A model generated the notes under the pieces. That model ran no database searches. It worked only from the letters and a program-made list of their open reading frames with translations, and was not told where the DNA came from. Positions 1 through 9,810 of a stretch of 64,000 nt of DNA are shown piece after piece. Source of the stretch: Streptomyces violens. Lineage in GTDB: Bacteria; Actinomycetota; Actinomycetes; Streptomycetales; Streptomycetaceae. Each line of letters begins with the position of its first letter. Position 1 is the stretch's first letter. The stretch is from the NCBI RefSeq assembly GCF_000717745.1, contig NZ_JOBH01000001.1, forward strand, positions 62,001 through 126,000. Direction: 5' to 3'. The position numbers and the translations under genes were made by a program.

Positions 1-467
1 TCCAGGGAGGGCGCGGCGGCGACGAGCTTGCGGGAGTGCGCGCACTCGGCGCGCCAGAACGCGAGCTCTTCCTCGACGTCCCCCTCCAGCATCTCGAAGT
101 CCTGGTCGGGATGGTCGTCGGAGTAGTACGGGAAGTCGTCCCGCTCGCCCGCGAACTGCACGCGCAGCCACCAGTGCTCGACACCGGCGAGGTGGCGGAT
201 CAGGCCGTGCAGGCTCAGCCCGGACGGCGGGACGCTCTTGTCGGAGAGGCGCTCGGGCTCCACCCCGGCGCACTTCAGCTCGAAGGTCCTGCGGTGCCAG
301 TCCAGGAACGAGGTGAGGATCTCGCGCTCGTCGCCGACGAGGGGCGGGGCCGGACGCTCGTCCTCCCCCGCCCAGACCGGCGGCAGGGCGTCTTCAGGGA
401 TCTTCGGCGGCCCCGTCGGGCCCGGCGAGTCGGTCGAAGCTGTCGATTTCGTCGAATTCGTCGTCAT
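1..467 (-). CDS. DinB/DUF664 family protein (3' end missing)
   Basis: The gene starts with ATG at 467 and runs off the left edge, so only about 155 N-terminal residues are present. The translation has the features of actinobacterial DUF664 proteins of the DinB superfamily: a Trp/Asp-rich first helix ending LTSFLDWHRRT, a GLIRHLAGVEHWWLR segment (the His is the usual first metal ligand) and an acidic FPYYSDDHPDQDFE loop. DinB-fold proteins are four-helix bundles that bind a metal through three His. Several act as bacillithiol- or mycothiol-dependent transferases, but the substrate of this subgroup is not known. The downstream metal ligands lie outside the window. Confidence 0.85.
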   Translation of the reverse strand, partial: MTTNSTKSTASTDSPGPTGPPKIPEDALPPVWAGEDERPAPPLVGDEREILTSFLDWHRRTFELKCAGVEPERLSDKSVPPSGLSLHGLIRHLAGVEHWWLRVQFAGERDDFPYYSDDHPDQDFEMLEGDVEEELAFWRAECAHSRKLVAAAPSL

Positions 468-487
468 GCCAGGAGTGTGACAGGCAC

Positions 488-520
488 CACTGACAGCGCC
501 ACTGACAGCGCCACTGACAA
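488..520. repeat. 12-bp tandem repeat, about 2.7 copies
   Basis: The unit CACTGACAGCGC occurs at 488-499 and 500-511, with a degenerate third copy from 512. It lies just upstream of the DinB start and downstream of the thiolase stop. It could be an operator array or slippage-generated sequence; nothing seen decides between them. Confidence 0.6.
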
Positions 521-549
521 CGACCGCCCGGCCGCGAGCGCGGCCCCCG

Positions 550-1890
<1,341 letters not shown>

Positions 1891-1977
1891 CCTTCGCGGC
1901 AGATTCTGATGGCTCGTCAGCACGGGCCCGTCAGAACGAGCAGGCAAGCCGGACACAACCCGGACCTGGAGTCGCCG

Positions 1978-3210
1978 ATGCCTTGTCCCGCGCTGCCCGA
2001 CGGGTTCGACTTCACCGATCCCGACGTCTACCAGGAACGCGTACCCCTCCCCGAATTCGCCCGGCTGCGGCGGACCGCGCCCGTGTGGTGGAACGCCCAG
2101 CCGCACAACATCGCGGGCTTCGAGGACGACGGCTACTGGGTGGTGACCCGGCACGCGGACGTCAAGGAGGTCTCCACCCGGCCGGACGTCTTCTCGGCGA
2201 ACCGCAACACCTCGATCATCCGCTTCAACGAGTCGATGACCCGCGACCAGATCGACGTCCAGAAGCTGATCATGCTGAACATGGACCCGCCCGAGCACAC
2301 CCGGGTGCGGCAGATCGTCCAGCGCGGCTTCACGCCACGCTCCATCCGCGCCCTGGAGGACGCGCTGCGCGAGCGCGCCACCCGGATCGTCGCGGAGGCG
2401 AAGAAGAACGGCCGCGGCGACTTCGTCACGGACATCGCCTGTGAGCTGCCGCTCCAGGCCATCGCCGAGCTGATCGGCATCCCCCAGGAGGACCGGTCCC
2501 GCATCTTCGACTGGTCGAACAAGATGATCGCGTACGACGATCCCGAGCTGGCGATCACCGAAGAGGTCGGCACCAACGCGGCGATGGAGCTCATCTCGTA
2601 CGCCATGAACCTCGCGGCGGCGCGCAAGGAGTGCCCGGCGCAGGACATCGTCAGCCGGCTGGTGGCCGCGGAGGACGAGGGCAATCTCGGCAGCGACGAG
2701 TTCGGCTTCTTCGTGCTGCTGCTGGCCGTGGCCGGCAACGAGACCACCCGCAACGCGATCACCCACGGCATGCACGCGTTCCTCACCCACCCCGAGCAGT
2801 GGGAGCTGTACAAGAGGGAGCGGCCCTCGACCGCGGCCGAGGAGATCGTGCGCTGGGCGACCCCGGTGGTCTCCTTCCAGCGCACCGCCACCCGCGCCAC
2901 CGAGCTCGGTGGCGCGCGCATCAAGGAGGGCCAGCGGGTCGGCATCTTCTACGCGTCGGCCAACAACGACCCCGAGGTGTTCGACCGGCCCGAGGTCTTC
3001 GACATCACCCGCGACCCCAATCCGCACCTGGGCTTCGGGGGCGGCGGCCCGCACTTCTGCCTCGGCAAGTCCCTCGCGGTCCTGGAGATCGACCTGATCT
3101 TCCGCGCCATCGCCGACACCCTGCCGGACATCGCGCTGACCGGTGACCCGCGGCGGCTGCGCTCGGCATGGCTCAACGGCGTCAAGGAGCTGCGGGTCAG
3201 TTACGGGTAA
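1978..3210 (+). CDS. Cytochrome P450, CYP125-like (steroid 26/27-hydroxylase type)
   Basis: A 410-residue soluble bacterial P450. I chose ATG 1978, which has GGAG upstream and gives LPDGFDFTDPDVYQERVP, close to the CYP125 N-terminus as remembered. An in-frame ATG at 1909 has no ribosome binding site. The I-helix oxygen-binding motif AGNETT is at 252-257, the K-helix ExxR at 289-292, and the haem loop FGGGGPHFCLG has the thiolate Cys361. CYP125 enzymes oxidise the terminal methyl of the cholesterol or cholestenone side chain, the first step before beta-oxidation. The divergent FadA5-like thiolase would act later in the same pathway. No ferredoxin or reductase gene is adjacent, so electrons must come from elsewhere. 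Confidence 0.9.
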   Translation: MPCPALPDGFDFTDPDVYQERVPLPEFARLRRTAPVWWNAQPHNIAGFEDDGYWVVTRHADVKEVSTRPDVFSANRNTSIIRFNESMTRDQIDVQKLIMLNMDPPEHTRVRQIVQRGFTPRSIRALEDALRERATRIVAEAKKNGRGDFVTDIACELPLQAIAELIGIPQEDRSRIFDWSNKMIAYDDPELAITEEVGTNAAMELISYAMNLAAARKECPAQDIVSRLVAAEDEGNLGSDEFGFFVLLLAVAGNETTRNAITHGMHAFLTHPEQWELYKRERPSTAAEEIVRWATPVVSFQRTATRATELGGARIKEGQRVGIFYASANNDPEVFDRPEVFDITRDPNPHLGFGGGGPHFCLGKSLAVLEIDLIFRAIADTLPDIALTGDPRRLRSAWLNGVKELRVSYG

Positions 3211-3252
3211 CTCCCGCACCCTGTCGGTACGAGTAACTCCCGTTCCCTGTAA

Positions 3253-3287
3253 GGGCGGTGGCCACCGGAGTCCGGCGGCCACCGCCC
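3253..3287 (+). terminator. Terminator after the P450
   Basis: GGGCGGTGGCC (3253-3263) pairs perfectly with GGCCACCGCCC (3277-3287), followed by a short T stretch (ccttttgg). Confidence 0.75.
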
Positions 3288-3322
3288 CTGCCTTTTGGCG
3301 GAAAACCGTCTGCCGCGCAACC

Positions 3323-3351
3323 TTGCCAACGCCTACTGGCGCACTTACATT
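3323..3351 (+). promoter_or_regulatory. Housekeeping-type promoter for the DUF6230 gene
   Basis: TTGCCA (3323-3328) and TACATT (3346-3351) are 17 nt apart, which fits a HrdB-type -35/-10 pair. It would give a leader of about 130 nt before ATG 3489. Confidence 0.4.
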
Positions 3352-3362
3352 CAACTCAACTC

Positions 3363-3386
3363 GCCGGTAACACCGGCGGTAACACC
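3363..3386. repeat. Direct and inverted repeat just downstream of the promoter
   Basis: GGTAACACC occurs at 3366-3374 and 3378-3386, a 12-bp period, and the first copy lies in the dyad GCCGGTAACACCGGC. The position just past the predicted -10 suits a repressor site. Confidence 0.4.
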
Positions 3387-3488
3387 AGGCTCGCGGCTCG
3401 ACCCGCCGCACTCGCCTTTCTCCCCACGCGCCTCGCTCTTCGCTCCCCCCACTCATCGATCACGCACGCATCGAAGGGGATATATGCC

Positions 3489-4109
3489 ATGAAAGACGCA
3501 CACGGCAGACCGGTCACGGGACGTGTCAGCGCGCGGAAGTTCGCCGTGCTCGCCGTCCCGGCCTTCGCGGGCACGGCGGCACTGGCCATCGCCCTGGCCA
3601 ACGGGGCGCTGGCGGCGTCCTTCGCCGTATCGGGCCAGCAGTTCAAGGTCTCGGCGAGCAGCCTCGACGGGGACGGCTTCGCGCAGTACGGGGGCGTGGA
3701 CACGAACGCCCGCGGCGAGCTGCTGCCGGTCGCGGTGACCGCCATCAAGAAGGCGGAACTGAACAACCTCTGCCAGTCGGTGGTCACCAAGCTGCCCGTA
3801 CTGGGCAACATCTCGCTCAACCTGACCGCGGGCAAGGGCGGCAAGCCCGTCAAGGCCGAGAACCTCTACGTGGACGCCACCCAGCTCTCCGGAAACGCAT
3901 CGTTCAACAACATCGAGATCGGCCGGGACGCCTCCACGCTGGACAAGGGGCCGGCCGACGCGCAGGGCATGCAGGACGCGTTCTCCCAGCAGGCCGACGA
4001 CGTGCACATCACCGACCTGAAGCAGACCGCGTGGGCGACCAACGCGGGCACCTTCAAGCTCTCCGGCCTGAGCATGAAGATCAGCAAGGGCAAGAAGGAA
4101 TGCTTCTGA
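3489..4109 (+). CDS. DUF6230 family secreted/anchored protein
   Basis: A 206-residue protein with a basic N-terminus and one hydrophobic segment (residues 18-38, VLAVPAFAGTAALAIALA) that can be a signal peptide or anchor. The mature part starts ASFAVSGQQFKVSASSLDGDGF and is a Thr/Ser/Asn-rich, probably beta-rich exported domain. Such Streptomyces proteins are named DUF6230 and were sometimes labelled cholesterol esterase, without an obvious catalytic motif here. The start is ATG 3489 with GAAGGGGAT upstream; ATG 3484 is followed at once by a stop. The next gene, DUF6114, overlaps its end, and the pair is a recurrent Streptomyces unit. The role is unknown and probably envelope-related. Confidence 0.8.
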   Translation: MKDAHGRPVTGRVSARKFAVLAVPAFAGTAALAIALANGALAASFAVSGQQFKVSASSLDGDGFAQYGGVDTNARGELLPVAVTAIKKAELNNLCQSVVTKLPVLGNISLNLTAGKGGKPVKAENLYVDATQLSGNASFNNIEIGRDASTLDKGPADAQGMQDAFSQQADDVHITDLKQTAWATNAGTFKLSGLSMKISKGKKECF

Positions 4110-4540
4110 CCCGGCGACCGGCGGCCCGGCAGCCGGCCGACGACCCGGCACGTCCGCGGTCCGCCTGGTCGCGCTGGCGCAAGGGCCGCCCCTTCTGGGG
4201 CGGGCTGGCCACGGTCCTCGCAGGCGTCGAGATCTGCGTGATCCCGCTCGCCCCGCTGAAGATCATGCTCCAGCAGGGCATCGCCGGCATCCCGTCCGTG
4301 CTGCTGGGGCTGGTGATGATCGTGCTGGGCCTGACCGCCTGGTGCGCGCCCCAGTACCGCGGACTGGCAGGCGTACTGACCGTCCTGCTGGCGGCCGCCG
4401 CGCTGGTCATGTCCAACCTGGGCGGCTTCCTGATCGGCACCGTGCTCGGCATCCTCGGCGGCGCCCTGATGTTCGCGTGGCAGCCACTGCCACCGCCCGC
4501 CGCCCCCTCCGACCCACCCCCCGCACCTCCGCACCGGTAA
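4100..4540 (+). CDS. DUF6114 integral membrane protein
   Basis: A 146-residue protein read from ATG 4100, which overlaps the last 10 nt of the DUF6230 gene. The AGAAGGA before it is very close to the start codon, so translation probably depends on coupling. After a basic head (RWRKGRPFWGG) there are four hydrophobic segments: about 36-58, 62-84, 90-106 and 108-128. A proline-rich cytoplasmic tail follows. Pairing with DUF6230 suggests a membrane partner for the exported protein. No enzymatic motif is visible. Confidence 0.8.
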   Translation: MLLTRRPAARQPADDPARPRSAWSRWRKGRPFWGGLATVLAGVEICVIPLAPLKIMLQQGIAGIPSVLLGLVMIVLGLTAWCAPQYRGLAGVLTVLLAAAALVMSNLGGFLIGTVLGILGGALMFAWQPLPPPAAPSDPPPAPPHR

Positions 4541-4572
4541 CCGCACGTCCCCCGCAACAACGGCAACCGTGA

Positions 4573-5289
<717 letters not shown>

Positions 5290-5375
5290 TGCACGTCACC
5301 GGCTGACCGGCCGGCCCGCATCCGTCCGAGTGGCGCGGCACGGCCGCCGGGCGGATGCTGGACGGGCGACGATCC

Positions 5376-5409
5376 GACGGCGCGGTGCTCTGCGGAGTAC
5401 CGCGCCGTC
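5376..5409 (+). terminator. Terminator after the secreted-protein operon
   Basis: GACGGCGCGGT (5376-5386) pairs with ACCGCGCCGTC (5399-5409), with a further short CTC/GAG stem inside. The rest of the 272-nt gap (5290-5561) shows no gene. Confidence 0.65.
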
Positions 5410-5561
5410 CACGTGCGCCAGGCCACAGGACGGGCCCCAGTTCCGGCGGATCGCAGCGACAAGGATCACAGGAATACTTTCGCGATGTCCGGTTTGGCGC
5501 CGACGCCGCCCTTGCGATACGGCGCTTTTAACCGATTCCCTTATGCGACCGTGCACACTCC

Positions 5562-7097
5562 GTGACGATCCGTTCTGCCCCTATGGTCGAAGTTCGCTCG
5601 TCGGTGACCCGGCGGGCGAACGTTTTGCAGTCGTCCCAGAGAGCGCAGGCGAGCGAACACGTGCCGACGCACACTTCCGTCGCACCCGGCCCGGATACCC
5701 GTACGAAAAGTCCGTCCAGCACTTCGGTGAACGGTGCCACGGTCGTCGACCCGGCCATGGCGAAACGGGCCGTCTCGGCGGCCGCGCTCGGTAACGCGAT
5801 GGAGTGGTTCGACTTCGGCGTCTACAGCTACATCGCGGTCACCCTCGGGCAGGTGTTCTTCCCTTCCGGGAACCCGACCGCGCAGTTGCTGTCGACGTTC
5901 GGAGCGTTCGCGGCGGCCTTCCTCGTGCGGCCCATCGGCGGCATGATCTTCGGCCCGCTCGGCGACCGTATCGGACGCCAGAAGGTCCTCGCCATCACCA
6001 TGATCATGATGGCGATCGGCACCTTCGCGATCGGCCTGATCCCCTCGTACGCCGCCATCGGCGTCTGGGCCCCGGTGCTGCTGCTGATCGCCCGCCTGGT
6101 GCAGGGCTTCTCCACAGGCGGTGAGTACGGCGGCGCCTCCACCTTCATCGCCGAGTACTCGCCCGACAAGAAGCGCGGCTTCTTCGGCAGCTGGCTGGAG
6201 TTCGGCACGCTGGCCGGCTACATCGGCGGCGCCGGCCTGGTCACCCTGATGACCGCGCTGCTCAGCCATGACGACCTGCTCTCCTGGGGCTGGCGGATCC
6301 CGTTCCTGATCGCGGGCCCGATGGGCATCATCGGCCTGTACCTCCGGATGCGCCTGGAGGAGACCCCGGCCTTCGCGGAGATGGAGAAGGAGGCCGCGGA
6401 GCAGGAGAAGGAGCGCCGCGCCGCCGAGAAGAAGACCGGCATCCGCGAGATGATCTTCGGCCAGTGGCGCGCGATGCTGCTCTGCGTCGGCCTGGTCCTG
6501 GTCTTCAACGTCACGGACTACATGCTGCTGTCGTACATGCCGAGCTACCTGACCTCGGAGCTGAAGTACGACGAGACGCACGGTCTGCTGGTCGTGCTGG
6601 CCGTGATGGCCCTGATGATGTGCGTCCAGCCGTTCGCCGGCCGGGCCTGCGACCGCTTCGGCCGCCGCCCCGTGATCGCCGCCGGCTGCATCGGCTTCTT
6701 CGTCCTGTCGATCCCGGCGCTGCTGCTGATCCGCCAGGGCTCGCTGGCCGCGATCGGCCTGGGCATGGCCGCGCTCGGCCTGCTGCTGGTCTGCTTCACC
6801 TCGACGATGCCGTCCACGCTGCCCGCGCTCTTCCCGACGAAGGTCCGCTACGGCTCCCTCTCGATCGCCTTCAACGTCTCCGTCTCGATCTTCGGCGGCA
6901 CGACCCCGCTGGTCGTCACGGCCCTGATCAGCGCGACCGGCGACAAGATGATGCCCGCGTACTACATGATGGCCGCCGGCGTCATCGGCGGTATCGCGGT
7001 GTGGAAGATGACCGAGAGCGCCGGCCGCCCGCTGCCGGGCTCCAAGCCCGCGGTGGCCAGCGAGGCCGAGGCCCGCGAGCTGAGCAAGGCGGCCTGA
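5562..7097 (+). CDS. MFS transporter, ProP/MHS family (osmolyte or metabolite symporter)
   Basis: The ORF encodes 511 residues. The recognisable protein begins near residue 63 (DPAMAKRAVSAAALGNAMEW) and follows ProP-type metabolite:H+ symporters: NAMEWFDFGVYSY at the first membrane helix, GDRIGRQKVL in loop 2-3, QGFSTGGEYGG in helix 5 and RLEETPAF after helix 6, then a charged Glu/Lys/Arg linker and six more helices. ProP carriers import proline, betaine or related zwitterions with protons; this substrate is unproven. The start is uncertain: GTG 5562, ATG 5583 and GTG 5661 are all in frame and the extra N-terminus is low complexity. The gene stands alone between two terminators. Confidence 0.85.
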   Translation: MTIRSAPMVEVRSSVTRRANVLQSSQRAQASEHVPTHTSVAPGPDTRTKSPSSTSVNGATVVDPAMAKRAVSAAALGNAMEWFDFGVYSYIAVTLGQVFFPSGNPTAQLLSTFGAFAAAFLVRPIGGMIFGPLGDRIGRQKVLAITMIMMAIGTFAIGLIPSYAAIGVWAPVLLLIARLVQGFSTGGEYGGASTFIAEYSPDKKRGFFGSWLEFGTLAGYIGGAGLVTLMTALLSHDDLLSWGWRIPFLIAGPMGIIGLYLRMRLEETPAFAEMEKEAAEQEKERRAAEKKTGIREMIFGQWRAMLLCVGLVLVFNVTDYMLLSYMPSYLTSELKYDETHGLLVVLAVMALMMCVQPFAGRACDRFGRRPVIAAGCIGFFVLSIPALLLIRQGSLAAIGLGMAALGLLLVCFTSTMPSTLPALFPTKVRYGSLSIAFNVSVSIFGGTTPLVVTALISATGDKMMPAYYMMAAGVIGGIAVWKMTESAGRPLPGSKPAVASEAEARELSKAA

Positions 7098-7122
7098 CCC
7101 CGCCGCTCCCCGCGCCGACTGC

Positions 7123-7160
7123 ACGACAGTGCCCCCTGCTCCGGCAGGGGGCACTGTCGT
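7123..7160 (+). terminator. Strong terminator after the ProP-type gene
   Basis: A perfect 16-bp stem, ACGACAGTGCCCCCTG (7123-7138) with CAGGGGGCACTGTCGT (7145-7160), and a 6-nt loop. Confidence 0.9.
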
Positions 7161-7370
7161 GTCCACACCCGGACGGGGAGGGACGTCCCGGAGACGGTTA
7201 CTCGCCGTCTGAGGGCTTGGGCTCGGGTGATCGCGGAGCCTCGGGCGGCATCGGCCCCCGTCATGCTTGCCGCCGTCCACCATCATCAGCGGGTGCGCGA
7301 ACGGCACACCACGCCAACCCTCAGAGTCAGGCGTACGCATCTCGTACGTCTCGACTGCCAAAGCGGTCAT
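7161..7370 (-). pseudogene. Small-protein 5' fragment that lost its stop
   Basis: On the minus strand ATG 7370 follows GGAGAAGGAGAGATCAC, an excellent ribosome binding site. The first 35 codons read as a real small protein (MTALAVETYEMRTPDSEGW, then GVPFAHPLMMVDGGKH). The frame then has no stop for about 1.8 kb and runs through the terminator and antisense to the transporter, so the native 3' end seems to have been lost by frameshift or junction. It lies 51 nt downstream of the small gene ending at 7421, probably in the same transcript. The end at 7161 is nominal. I do not recognise a function. Confidence 0.5.
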
Positions 7371-7420
7371 GTGATCTCTCCTTCTCCTTATTGCGGGTCC
7401 TGGCCCGGATGACAGAGCAG

Positions 7421-7621
7421 TCATGCGTGCCCTTCCGGGTGCCGACGCATGAAGACGTTGCAGTCGGTCACGGTCGTCATGTCGCCGCCCGCGCGGGCGC
7501 GGTCGCGCACGTTGGCGAGCTCCAAACAGCCGGGGCACCCCTCAACAGGCTTCGGCTCCACAACATCCATGAGCAGCGGCAGTTCAACCGGATCACTCGG
7601 GTAGGTCTTCGCTTCGCTCAT
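7421..7621 (-). CDS. Small CxxC protein of the Scr1/DUF6879 block
   Basis: A 66-residue protein from ATG 7621 with AGGGGGTTGG upstream. It has an acidic N-terminus (SDPVELPLLMDVVEPKP), a CPGC pair at residues 29-32 followed by a predicted helix (LELANVRDRARAGGD), a later Cys and a basic His-rich tail (FMRRHPEGHA). CxxC plus Cys/His could bind zinc. It is divergent from the DUF6879/Scr1 operon, and small proteins of this kind recur beside such regulators in streptomycetes. The function is unknown. Confidence 0.65.
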   Translation of the reverse strand: MSEAKTYPSDPVELPLLMDVVEPKPVEGCPGCLELANVRDRARAGGDMTTVTDCNVFMRRHPEGHA

Positions 7622-7690
7622 GTCCAACCCCCTGCGTCGTTTCCCTGTCGGGTGAGCAGTCAACGACCGGGCGAGCGCCCCGCTCCACAA

Positions 7691-7778
7691 GCTTGCATGG
7701 GCTTGCACGTCACTTGATCCGCTGGTGGCCTTTACTGACAGCGCCGAAGCGGGAGGATGGCGTGCAAGTTCAGGCAAG
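7691..7778. promoter_or_regulatory. GCTTGCA repeat array in the divergent promoter
   Basis: GCTTGCA occurs at 7691-7697 and 7701-7707, exactly 10 bp apart (one helical turn). Its complement TGCAAG is at 7763-7768 and a weaker GCAAG at 7774-7778. The array lies between the two divergent small-gene transcripts and is a natural candidate operator for the Scr1-type regulator encoded at 8564-9412. Confidence 0.45.
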
Positions 7779-7800
7779 TCCCGCACTGAGAGAGGCTGAC

Positions 7801-8055
7801 ATGGCGCTACGGTTCGTCGGGATTGACCCGGACACCGACCTCGAGCACTGCCCTACCGTCCGGGCTGACGAAGAGTCAGGAGAGCTGGTGATTCAGGGCT
7901 GGAAGGCCGGCCCCGAAGTTCGGGCAGCCTGCGAGTCGAACACCCCGGCGAACGGCCCGATCCCGGACAGTGAAGAAATCATCAGGATTCCGGCCCGAAT
8001 GGTGCCGATGATCCGGAAAGCGTGCGATGCGGTCGAGCATTCCAACGTTCGGTGA
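7801..8055 (+). CDS. Small acidic protein upstream of DUF6879
   Basis: An 84-residue protein from ATG 7801, chosen because GAGAGG lies 6 nt upstream. It is acidic, with segments MALRFVGIDPDTDLEHCP, SGELVIQGWKAGPEV and IIRIPARMVPMIRKACDAV. The last resembles the C-terminal helix of small partner proteins found next to Scr1-type regulators. It overlaps the DUF6879 gene by 29 nt, which implies coupling. It may be the toxin-like or ligand partner, as DUF397 proteins are proposed to be for other Scr1 regulators, but it is not itself a clear DUF397. Confidence 0.7.
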   Translation: MALRFVGIDPDTDLEHCPTVRADEESGELVIQGWKAGPEVRAACESNTPANGPIPDSEEIIRIPARMVPMIRKACDAVEHSNVR

Positions 8056-8542
8056 GCTCCTGGCCGACACCCGGGAGTCTGCCGTTCATCTGGAAATGCG
8101 AGACGACTACGGCAGCAATCCCCGGCTAGAAGCCTGGCGGCGTGGGCAGCGAGTTGACTGGAACGACCGCGAATCGTGGTGGCATCCGTTCCACCAGACG
8201 ATCTCGGATGCTGTATCGCGCGGCGTTTCCATTCGTCGGGCACGTGTCGTCTCGGAACCTGTCAGCGAATATATCCGCTGGGAGCACTACTCGACGGAAG
8301 CCAACATCATCGCCGGCGAAGAAGTACGCTGGTTGCCGCGCAGCCAGGCAACCGACGTCCTCCTGCCCGCCAACGACTTCTGGCTGTTCGACGGAAACCT
8401 GCTCCGCGTTCACCACTTCGCGGGGGACGGCAGCCATGTCACGGATGAACTCAGTACGGACACCGAGACGCTGAAACTGTGCGGGCAAGCGTTTGAGGCC
8501 GTCTGGCAGCGAGCGATCCCGCACAGTGAGTACAGGATCTAG
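8027..8542 (+). CDS. DUF6879 family protein
   Basis: A 171-residue protein from ATG 8027 with GGAAAG 8 nt upstream. It has the landmarks of DUF6879: a DRESWWHPFHQTI-like Trp/His segment, RRARVVSEPVSEYIRWEHY, GEEVRWLPR, and a central DFWLFDGNLLRVHHFAGDG strand pair, ending with a helix around the last 20 residues. Family members are regularly encoded beside Scr1-type helix-turn-helix regulators. Their biochemical role is not established; the conserved Trp, His and Asp could be structural or a binding pocket. Base composition is visibly less GC-rich than the flanks. Confidence 0.8.
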   Translation: MRSSIPTFGELLADTRESAVHLEMRDDYGSNPRLEAWRRGQRVDWNDRESWWHPFHQTISDAVSRGVSIRRARVVSEPVSEYIRWEHYSTEANIIAGEEVRWLPRSQATDVLLPANDFWLFDGNLLRVHHFAGDGSHVTDELSTDTETLKLCGQAFEAVWQRAIPHSEYRI

Positions 8543-8563
8543 GTACAACCGGGCAGCCAACTC

Positions 8564-9412
8564 ATGCCATCTCCTTCGTCAAGAGCTCAGGAAGCCAGGG
8601 AAGCCCTGGCTTCCCGCTTGCGGGAACTACGGCTTGACGCGGGCCTTACGGGGCGCGAGCTGGCTGCCCGTTGCGGATGGAGCGAATCCAAGTCGTCTCG
8701 GGTCGAGCACGCCAGGACTCCTCCCAGCGACTCCGACATAAGGGCCTGGTGTACGGCATGCGGCGTGCCCGAGCAGGCAGCTGACCTCATTGCCGCCAAC
8801 CGGCAAGCAGATTCGATGTATGTCCAGTGGAAGCGGCTGCAGCGAACAGGGCTCAGGCGGCTACAGGAGTCGGGCGTTCCACTCTACGAACAAACACGGC
8901 AGTTTCACGTGTACTGTTCCAACGTCGTGCCAGGTTTCTTCCAGACACCCGGATATGCAACAGCCTTGTTGACCTCAATCGCCAAATTCAGGGGAACACC
9001 GGACGACGTAGCAGATGCCGTCTCCGCGCGAATGAAACGATCCCACGTCATCCGCGAAGGTGACCATCAATTCGCCGTACTGATCGAGGAATCAGTCTTG
9101 CGGTATCGATTCGGCAGTACCGAGGTCATGGCCGCTCAGCTCGGACATCTACTGTCGGTCATGGCACTTCCGTCAGTCTCGCTGGGAATCATTCCATTCA
9201 CAGCACCCCGCGTTTCATGGCCCTTGGAAACGTTCACCATTTTTGACCGCCGGCGCGTGCACATCGAAACGCTGTCGGCATCGATCAAGGAAACTCAACC
9301 GAGTGATGTTGGGCTGTACCTCAAGGCGTTCGGGAACTTGGCAGAGCTGGCCCAGTACGGCGCCGAGGCCCGTTCACTTGTCACAGCAGCCATCGATGCC
9401 CTGACCGACTGA
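8564..9412 (+). CDS. Helix-turn-helix regulator, Scr1/DUF5753 type
   Basis: A 282-residue protein. Residues 7-60 form an XRE-type helix-turn-helix (LRELRLDAGLTGRELAARCG, then SESKSSRVEHARTPPS). The rest is the DUF5753 sensor-like domain with its typical LYEQTRQFHVYCSNVVPGF and QTPGYATALL motifs and a RMKRSHVI helix. Regulators of this type, such as WhiJ relatives, work with small neighbouring proteins; the Scr1 name marks their antitoxin-like role. The start ATG 8564 has only a weak GGGCAG upstream. AT content is higher than in the flanks, as for the whole 7.2-9.4 kb block, which suggests acquisition. The GCTTGCA array is the likely target. Confidence 0.85.
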   Translation: MPSPSSRAQEAREALASRLRELRLDAGLTGRELAARCGWSESKSSRVEHARTPPSDSDIRAWCTACGVPEQAADLIAANRQADSMYVQWKRLQRTGLRRLQESGVPLYEQTRQFHVYCSNVVPGFFQTPGYATALLTSIAKFRGTPDDVADAVSARMKRSHVIREGDHQFAVLIEESVLRYRFGSTEVMAAQLGHLLSVMALPSVSLGIIPFTAPRVSWPLETFTIFDRRRVHIETLSASIKETQPSDVGLYLKAFGNLAELAQYGAEARSLVTAAIDALTD

Positions 9413-9479
9413 CCGAAGCCCCGGCCGACCGCCGTGGGGCGCCCTGGGGCCGCGCGGCGGGATGCGGCAGGATGACCGC

Positions 9480-9806
9480 ATGAGCATCGTGAAGATCAAT
9501 GTCCTGACCGTTCCCGAGGAGCAGCGGGAGGTGCTGGAGAAGCGCTTCGCTTCGCGTGCCGGCGCCGTGGAGTCCTCGGACGGCTTCGAGTGGTTCGAGC
9601 TGCTGCGCCCGGTGGAGGGCACCGACCAGTACCTCGTCTACACCCGCTGGCGCGACGAGGAGTCCTTCCAGGCGTGGATGGAGGGCCCGATGAAGGCCGC
9701 GCACCAGGGCGGCGGCGAGGGTGCCGAGCGTCCGAAGCCGGCCGCTTCCGGCTCCACCGTGTGGTCCTTCGAGGTCGTCCAGCAGGCCGCGCCGAAGAGC
9801 GCCTGA
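9480..9806 (+). CDS. Antibiotic biosynthesis monooxygenase (ABM) domain protein
   Basis: A 108-residue dimeric alpha/beta-barrel type protein. The ABM fold shows in MSIVKINVLTVP (first strand), a helix with EKRFASRAGAVESSDGF, FEWFELLRPVE and QYLVYTRWRDEESFQAWM. Family members are cofactor-free monooxygenases or haem-degrading enzymes, and this short stand-alone form is often annotated as haem-degrading. The Asn/Trp/His triad of IsdG enzymes is not clearly present. I read the start at ATG 9480; a CAGGAT hexamer 7 nt upstream could be a weak ribosome binding site or a -10 of a leaderless transcript. Confidence 0.8.
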   Translation: MSIVKINVLTVPEEQREVLEKRFASRAGAVESSDGFEWFELLRPVEGTDQYLVYTRWRDEESFQAWMEGPMKAAHQGGGEGAERPKPAASGSTVWSFEVVQQAAPKSA

Positions 9807-9810
9807 GGCC

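Noticed and set aside
488..520. CRISPR-like short repeats
   Set aside because: The units are 12 bp and directly adjacent, with no spacers and no cas genes.
5541..7538. Minus-strand frame over the ProP-type gene
   Set aside because: Only its first 35 codons (from ATG 7370) look like protein. The rest is antisense shadow of the transporter and a terminator.
7161..9412. Insertion sequence or prophage
   Set aside because: No transposase, integrase or phage structural gene, and no flanking inverted or direct repeats were found, despite the lower GC content.
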